64,000 bases of DNA from assembly GCF_002086635.1 (NCBI RefSeq), contig NZ_MVHD01000010.1, positions 59,003 through 123,002 on the forward strand. Direction: 5' to 3'. Both the position numbers and the translations under genes were made by a program. This document shows, in pieces, positions 59,441-64,000 of the stretch (positions are counted from its first letter, which is position 1; each line of letters starts with the position of its first letter). The notes beneath the pieces are model-generated. The model was not told the origin of the DNA. It searched no databases and saw only the letters and a program-made list of their open reading frames with translations. The DNA comes from Mycobacterium alsense (lineage in GTDB: Bacteria > Actinomycetota > Actinomycetes > Mycobacteriales > Mycobacteriaceae).

Positions 59441-60193
59441 CTACTTGCGGCGCACCGTGCGCTGCACGCCGCGCATCCTGCCGGCGTTCGGCAGCGGACC
59501 CTTCGGCATGACACCGGCGCCCGCCCGCGATCCCAGCGCGGCCAGCCGCGACTCCAGCGTGTCGATCTGCTTGACGGTGATGTTGTTGGGCAGTCGGGTG
59601 AGGTGGCGCTCCAGCTTGCCCAGCGGAACCTCGTCGTCGCCGTTGCCGACGACGATGTCGTAGATCGGCACGTCGCCGACCAGCCGGGCGGTGCGCTTCT
59701 TCTCCTGGGCCAGCAGCGGTTTGATCCGCGTCGCCGATCCCTCGCCGACCAGGATGACGCCGGGCCGGCCGAGCACCCGGTGCACGGCGTCGAGGTGGCC
59801 GGTCGCGGCGACGCCCGGCGTCACCCGCCACTTGCCGCGCAGGTTGTCCAGCACCCACGCCGCGGCGCCGGCCTGACCTTCGGCTTTGCGGTAGATCGAC
59901 CGCTGGGCGCGGCGGCCGAAGATGATGAACATCACCAACCCGCCCAGCACCAAGCCGAACGCGATGGACGTGATCATCGTGAGCCCGCGGGCCCACACGC
60001 CGAAAGCCACCGAGGCGCCGACGATCAGCACGAAGGCGCCGATCATGTACGGCAGCAGGCGCTTGTCCTCCTTGCGCTGCATGTTGAACGCCTGCCACAG
60101 CTGGGTGCGGCGCTCTCGGGCGGCGGCCTTCCGGGCGGCGGCGGCCTGCGCCCGGGCGGCCTTCTTCTCGGCGGCAGTGCGGGGTTTAGCCAT
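59441..60193 (-). CDS. DUF4191 membrane protein
   Basis: Protein of 250 aa (Rv2219-like) with a very basic Ala/Arg/Lys-rich N-terminus (about 1-45), two adjacent transmembrane helices (about 48-68 and 75-95) and a cytoplasmic C-terminal domain of about 150 residues. DUF4191 is actinobacterial with unknown function. ATG at 60193 (MAKPRTAAEKK); a TTG three codons earlier is possible. It is 31 bp downstream of lipA in the same direction, so it belongs to the lipB-lipA transcript. Confidence 0.88.
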   Translation of the reverse strand: MAKPRTAAEKKAARAQAAAARKAAARERRTQLWQAFNMQRKEDKRLLPYMIGAFVLIVGASVAFGVWARGLTMITSIAFGLVLGGLVMFIIFGRRAQRSIYRKAEGQAGAAAWVLDNLRGKWRVTPGVAATGHLDAVHRVLGRPGVILVGEGSATRIKPLLAQEKKRTARLVGDVPIYDIVVGNGDDEVPLGKLERHLTRLPNNITVKQIDTLESRLAALGSRAGAGVMPKGPLPNAGRMRGVQRTVRRK

Positions 60194-60224
60194 AGTTATC
60201 AAGGATACGGACGCGCGGAACCGC

Positions 60225-61187
60225 CTACGGCGCCGAGGCGCGGCTGCGCGCGGCCTGCTCGTAGAGCCGCCCGGCCCGGTAGGACGACCGCACCAGCGGC
60301 CCGGCCAACACGCCCGAAAAGCCCAGCCCCTCGGCGTGCTCCGCGAACCCGACGAACTCCTCGGGCTTCACCCACCGCTCGACCGGGTGGTGACGCGCCG
60401 ACGGCCGCAGGTACTGGGTGATGGTCACGATGTCGCAGCCGGCGCCGCGCAGGTCGGCCAGCGCGGCGCGGACCTCGTCGGCGGTTTCGCCCAGCCCGAG
60501 GATGAGGTTGCTCTTGGTGACCAGGCCCGCCTCACGCGCCGCGGTGAGCACGCCCAGGCTGCGCTCGTAGGTGAAGGCGGGCCGGATCCGCTTGAAGACG
60601 CGGGGCACCGTTTCGACGTTGTGCGCCAACACTTCCGGGCGCGACTCGAAGACCTCCGCGAGCCGCGAGGGCACGCCGTTGAAGTCGGGGATCAGCAGTT
60701 CGACCCCGGTCGACGGGTTGAGCTCCTTGATGGCGCGCACGGTCTCGGCGTACAGCCAGGCCCCGCCGTCGGGCAGGTCGTCGCGCGCCACTCCGGTGAC
60801 CGTGGCGTAGCGCAACCCCATGGTCCGCACGCTCTCGGCGACGCGCCGGGGCTCGTCGCGGTCCAGCGCGGCGGGCCTGCCCGTGTCGATCTGGCAGAAG
60901 TCGCAGCGGCGGGTGCACTGGTCGCCGCCGATCAGGAAGGTGGCCTCGCGGTCCTCCCAGCATTCGAAGATGTTGGGGCAGCCGGCCTCTTCGCAGACGG
61001 TGTGCAGACCCTCCCGGCGGACCAGGCCCTTGAGCTGGGTGTACTCCGGCCCCATCCGCGCCCTGACCTTGATCCACGGCGGCTTGCGCTCGATGGGGGT
61101 CTGCGCGTTGCGCACCTCCAGGCGCAGGAGCCGTCGGCCTGGCGGAGCCGCGGCGGCGGCGACATCGGGCCGGGGGGCGACGGTCAC
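60225..61187 (-). CDS. lipA: Lipoyl synthase LipA
   Basis: Radical-SAM enzyme of 320 aa inserting two sulfurs into the octanoyl group on E2/GcvH lysines. Radical SAM motif [10 protein letters not shown]; the auxiliary cluster cysteines are in [12 protein letters not shown]; the C-terminal part carries RSSYRAG with the conserved Ser. GTG at 61187 overlaps the lipB stop by 4 nt, so the two are coupled. Substrates here include DlaT at the window edge. Confidence 0.97.
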   Translation of the reverse strand: MTVAPRPDVAAAAAPPGRRLLRLEVRNAQTPIERKPPWIKVRARMGPEYTQLKGLVRREGLHTVCEEAGCPNIFECWEDREATFLIGGDQCTRRCDFCQIDTGRPAALDRDEPRRVAESVRTMGLRYATVTGVARDDLPDGGAWLYAETVRAIKELNPSTGVELLIPDFNGVPSRLAEVFESRPEVLAHNVETVPRVFKRIRPAFTYERSLGVLTAAREAGLVTKSNLILGLGETADEVRAALADLRGAGCDIVTITQYLRPSARHHPVERWVKPEEFVGFAEHAEGLGFSGVLAGPLVRSSYRAGRLYEQAARSRASAP

Positions 61188-61867
61188 AGGCTCGATGCTA
61201 CGCGGGCGACACCGTCGAGCGCGTCGCAGACCGCCGCGGCGACCGCGGTTTGGACCTCGCCGACGGTGACGGTGCGGCCCAGTTCGGTCGACAGCGACGT
61301 CACCCCGGCGTCGCTGATGCCGCACGGCACGATCGCGGCGAACGCGCCCAGGTCGCAGTCGCAGTTGAGCGCGAACCCGTGCATGGTGGTCGCGCGCGAC
61401 ACCCGGACGCCGATGGCGGCGACCTTGCGGGCGGGCTTACCGGCGCCCGCGGGCACCCAAACGCCCGACCGGCCGTCCACCCGGACGGTGTCAAGACCCA
61501 GCCCGGCGCACACCTTCATGAGCGATTCCTCAAGGCGCCGAACGTAGTTGACGACATCCAGCGGCTCGGCCAGCCCGACGATGGGGTAGCCGACCAGCTG
61601 GCCGGGACCGTGCCAGGTGATCTTGCCGCCGCGGTCGGTGTCTATGACATCTGCGATGCGAGCCCCGCTGACCGGCCGTTCGTGCGGTTGGGTGCGCCGT
61701 CCGGCGGTGTATACCGGCAGGTGCTCCAGCAGCAGCAGCGTGTCGGGGCCGCCGGCGACCCTGGCGTCGACCAGGTCGCGCTGCAACTGCCAGGCGGTGG
61801 TGTAGTCGACCGTCCCCAGCTCGCGGACGTCGATCGCGCCCGCACTCGCCCGGATCGAACCGCTCAC
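61184..61867 (-). CDS. lipB: Lipoyl(octanoyl) transferase LipB
   Basis: Transfers octanoyl from octanoyl-ACP to lipoyl-domain lysines. It has 227 aa. Signatures: [40 protein letters not shown] with the catalytic Lys, and [22 protein letters not shown] with the catalytic Cys. GTG at 61867 gives (M)[17 protein letters not shown]. First gene of lipB-lipA-DUF4191; 68 bp downstream of the TIGR01777 epimerase gene in the same direction. Confidence 0.97.
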   Translation of the reverse strand: MSGSIRASAGAIDVRELGTVDYTTAWQLQRDLVDARVAGGPDTLLLLEHLPVYTAGRRTQPHERPVSGARIADVIDTDRGGKITWHGPGQLVGYPIVGLAEPLDVVNYVRRLEESLMKVCAGLGLDTVRVDGRSGVWVPAGAGKPARKVAAIGVRVSRATTMHGFALNCDCDLGAFAAIVPCGISDAGVTSLSTELGRTVTVGEVQTAVAAAVCDALDGVARVASSL

Positions 61868-61935
61868 CCCGCCGACGCTACCCGCCTGGCCGCGGCCGGC
61901 GAAGCGACGGCGTGGGCCGGCGCTTGCGATCGCCG

Positions 61936-62847
61936 CTAGTCATGCTCGCGGCGGGCGGTGGCGTAGGCGAGCGCCTCGCCGATGGTGTTGTGGTGGAACT
62001 GGAAACCGGCCCGCTCGAGCGCCGACGGGATGGCGCGCTGGCCGATGAGCAGCCCCTCGTCGGCGAACTCGCCCAGGGCGGCGCGCACCGCGAACCCGGG
62101 CAGCATCAACGGGGTCGGGCGGTTGACCGCCCGCCCGAACGCGGTGGTGAACTCCGCGTTGGTCACCGGCGCCGGTCCGGTCAGGTTCACCGGTCCCGAC
62201 AGCGACGGGTTGGCGATGGCGAACAGCAGCGCGCGCACCTCGTCTTCGAGGCTGATCCACGACATGTACTGCCGTCCGCTGCCCAGCCGGGCGCCGAGGC
62301 CCGCCGAGAACAGCGGCCGCATCCGGCGCAGCGCGCCACCCGACCGGGACAGCACCAGCCCGGTGCGGGCCAGCACCACCCGCACGCCGGCGTATTGGGC
62401 CGGCAGTGTGGCGGCCTCCCAGTCCTGACACAGCTGGGCCAGGAAACCGCGTCCCGCCCTTGCGTTTTCGTCGACGACACGGTCCTGGGTGTTTCCGTAG
62501 TAGCCGACCGCGCTGGCGTTGATCAGCGTTTCGACGCCGGCGTCGGCGGCGGCGTTGGCCAGCACTTCGGTCGGGGCGATGCGGCTGTCGCGCAGGCTTT
62601 GCTTGAACGCGCCCGACCAGCGGCGCTGCCCGACGTTGACCCCGCACAGGTTGACCACGGCGTCGACGTCGGCCAGCGCGTCGGGATCGAAGTCGCCGCT
62701 CTCGGGATTCCAGTGCAGCTCTTCGGAATTCGCCGGCGTCCGGCGCACGATGCGCAGCACGGGATGGTCGGCCGCGCGCAACGCCGCGGCCAGGGCCGAG
62801 CCGATCAGGCCGGACGAACCCGCTATCGCGATGACGGGCTTGGGCAC
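61936..62847 (-). CDS. TIGR01777-family epimerase (SulA/YfcH-like)
   Basis: NAD-dependent epimerase/dehydratase-like protein of 303 aa (Rv2216-like). Rossmann motif [26 protein letters not shown], the catalytic-like [22 protein letters not shown], and a C-terminal DUF1731 tail ([13 protein letters not shown]). Function unknown; relatives include plant plastid division factor GC1. The GTG at 62847 was chosen since it starts just before the Rossmann motif; an in-frame ATG at 62892 would overlap dlaT. Confidence 0.88.
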   Translation of the reverse strand: MPKPVIAIAGSSGLIGSALAAALRAADHPVLRIVRRTPANSEELHWNPESGDFDPDALADVDAVVNLCGVNVGQRRWSGAFKQSLRDSRIAPTEVLANAAADAGVETLINASAVGYYGNTQDRVVDENARAGRGFLAQLCQDWEAATLPAQYAGVRVVLARTGLVLSRSGGALRRMRPLFSAGLGARLGSGRQYMSWISLEDEVRALLFAIANPSLSGPVNLTGPAPVTNAEFTTAFGRAVNRPTPLMLPGFAVRAALGEFADEGLLIGQRAIPSALERAGFQFHHNTIGEALAYATARREHD

Positions 62848-62863
62848 GGTTCGGACGCCCCCC

Positions 62864-64000
62864 TCACAGACCCAAGTCGGCCTCGAACGCACCTTCTTCG
62901 AGCCGCTGCTTGATCGTGGTGAGGAAACGCCCGGCGTCGGCCCCGTCGATCAGCCGGTGGTCGTAGGTCAGCGGGAGATAGCAGACCGAGCGGACCCCGA
63001 TCGACTCGTTGCCGTTCTCGTCGACGACCACCCGCGGCCGCTTGACGATCGCGCCGGTGCCCAACATGGCCGCCTGTGGCGGGACCAGGATCGGGGTGTC
63101 GAACAGCGCCCCCTGGCTGCCGATGTTGGTGATCGTGAAGGTGCCGCCGGACAGCTCGTCGGGCTTGAGGTTGCCCGACCGGGCGCGCGCGGCGATGTCG
63201 GCGATGGCCCTGGCCAGCCCGGCCAGCGACAGGTCGCCGGCGTTGTGCACGACGGGGGAGAGCAGGCCCTGCTCGGTGTCGACGGCGAACCCGAGGTGCT
63301 CGGCGTCGTAGTAGGTGATCTCCTTGGTTTCCTCGTTGTAGCTGGCGTTGATGTTGGGGTGGATCTTCAGCGCGTCGATGACGGCGCGGGCGATGAACGG
63401 CAGGAAGGTCAGGTTCACGCCCTCGCGCTCGGCGAACGCCGACTTGGCCCGCGCCCGCAGGCCCACGATCTTGGTCATGTCGACCTCGTGGGTCTGGGTG
63501 AGCTGAGCCGTGGCCTGCAGGGATTCGCGGGTCTTGGCCGCAGTGATCTGCCGGATGCGGCTGGCCTTTTGCGTGGTGCCGCGCAGGTGCGCCAGCGCGG
63601 GCGCCGGGGCGGGCGCGGCCGAAGGGGCCGCCGGTGCCGCCGGGGCCGCAGCGCCGGTGGCCGGCGCGGCGGCGGGGGCCTGCGCCGGCACCTGCGCGGC
63701 CTGCTGCTTCCGCTGCGCGGCGGCGAGCACGTCCTGCTTGCGGATGCGCCCGCCCACGCCCGTGCCGGTGACCTCTGCGAGGTCGATGTTGTTCTCGCCG
63801 GCCAGCTTTCGCACCAGCGGGGTCACGTACGGCGCACCGTCGGTCGCGGGGGCGCCGGTCTCGGCCGCCGCCGGGGCCTGGTCCGGTTCGGCCTTCGGCG
63901 CCGGCGCCGGCGCGGGCGGCGGTGGGGGGGCCGAAACCGGCTTGGGTTCGGGTTGCGGCTTGGGTTCGGGTTTCGGCTCGGGCTTGGGCTCGGGTGGGGG
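62864..64000 (-). CDS. dlaT: Dihydrolipoamide acyltransferase DlaT (E2), partial
   Basis: E2 component of pyruvate dehydrogenase and of the peroxynitrite reductase system in mycobacteria. Only the C-terminal 378 codons lie in the window; the lipoyl domains run off the right edge. Visible are a Pro/Lys/Glu-rich linker (63890-64000), the peripheral-subunit binding domain ([20 protein letters not shown] … [10 protein letters not shown]), a second Pro/Ala-rich linker and the catalytic domain, ending in the HxxxDG motif of [14 protein letters not shown]. It is 16 bp upstream of the epimerase gene. LipA and LipB would lipoylate it. Confidence 0.97.
   Translation of the reverse strand, partial: PPPEPKPEPKPEPKPQPEPKPVSAPPPPPAPAPAPKAEPDQAPAAAETGAPATDGAPYVTPLVRKLAGENNIDLAEVTGTGVGGRIRKQDVLAAAQRKQQAAQVPAQAPAAAPATGAAAPAAPAAPSAAPAPAPALAHLRGTTQKASRIRQITAAKTRESLQATAQLTQTHEVDMTKIVGLRARAKSAFAEREGVNLTFLPFIARAVIDALKIHPNINASYNEETKEITYYDAEHLGFAVDTEQGLLSPVVHNAGDLSLAGLARAIADIAARARSGNLKPDELSGGTFTITNIGSQGALFDTPILVPPQAAMLGTGAIVKRPRVVVDENGNESIGVRSVCYLPLTYDHRLIDGADAGRFLTTIKQRLEEGAFEADLGL

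Overview
The window is high-GC actinobacterial chromosome and is almost certainly from a slow-growing Mycobacterium, most likely of or near the M. avium complex. It carries the mycolic-acid FAS-II operon (kasB-kasA-acpM-fabD-mabR), aceE, ahpE, cobD, SURF1, ptpA/ptkA, cobC, RNase HI/phosphatase, rnpB, panB, hip1 and its paralogue, glnA2, glnE, glnA1, lipA, lipB and dlaT. They stand in the same relative order as the M. tuberculosis Rv2246-to-Rv2215 segment. Several protein lengths and key residues match the tuberculosis proteins (KasA 416 aa, GlnA1 Tyr406, Hip1 S228/D463/H490, PtpA C11/R17/D126). The species call is an inference from recall, not from a search.

Layout. 1-9.8 kb (all minus strand): the FAS-II genes under MabR, a receptor-like Ser/Thr kinase inserted between mabR and aceE, then aceE. 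10-11.7 kb (plus): a lipoprotein-like gene, a DUF3052 protein, ahpE and tRNA-Val(TAC). 11.7-19.3 kb is accessory: a TetR regulator, an MmpS/MmpL exporter pair, a CbiZ-type cobinamide amidohydrolase, a nitroreductase, an epoxide hydrolase and a truncated SDR. 19.3-27.1 kb returns to conserved backbone: MpaB-like oxygenase, cobD, SURF1, ptpA, ptkA, then the tightly overlapping plus-strand set cobC / Nif3-like / zinc-ribbon / RNase H-phosphatase. 27.1-42.2 kb is a catabolic accessory block: TetR, short aconitase, three P450s, two amidohydrolases, a Baeyer-Villiger monooxygenase fused to an esterase, an aldehyde dehydrogenase, an alcohol dehydrogenase and a 3Fe-4S ferredoxin. 42.3-43.9 kb holds rnpB and a small decayed integrated element flanked by a 38-bp duplication of the rnpB 3' end. 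43.9-64 kb is backbone again (CYTH-CHAD, panB, hip1 pair, the glutamine synthetase/GlnE block, lipoate genes, dlaT), with a secreted glycoside hydrolase and a thioesterase/LLM oxidoreductase/small-ORF trio added.

How the genes fit together. FabD, AcpM, KasA and KasB elongate meromycolate precursors. A TTTTGT-N9-ACAAAA inverted repeat overlaps the likely fabD promoter and is a candidate MabR operator. AceE and DlaT (E1 and E2 of pyruvate dehydrogenase) and LipA/LipB (which lipoylate E2) sit at opposite ends of the window. CbiZ, CobD, CobC and the CobC-like phosphatase domain are cobalamin assembly/salvage enzymes. GlnA1 and GlnE form a nitrogen-control unit, with a GlnR-box-like site upstream of glnA1. 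The P450/ferredoxin/ADH/BVMO-esterase/ALDH/amidohydrolase block looks like an oxidative pathway for a hydrophobic or cyclic ketone-forming substrate, which cannot be named from sequence.

The observations most worth following are the rnpB-targeted integration relic, the BVMO-esterase fusion within its P450 cluster, and the tandem-DUF3558 receptor kinase next to MabR. Stretches over 300 bases without a gene: 11674-12074 (no recognisable gene; contains a perfect 8-bp-arm palindrome) and 42193-43070 (rnpB, its terminator and an integrase remnant).
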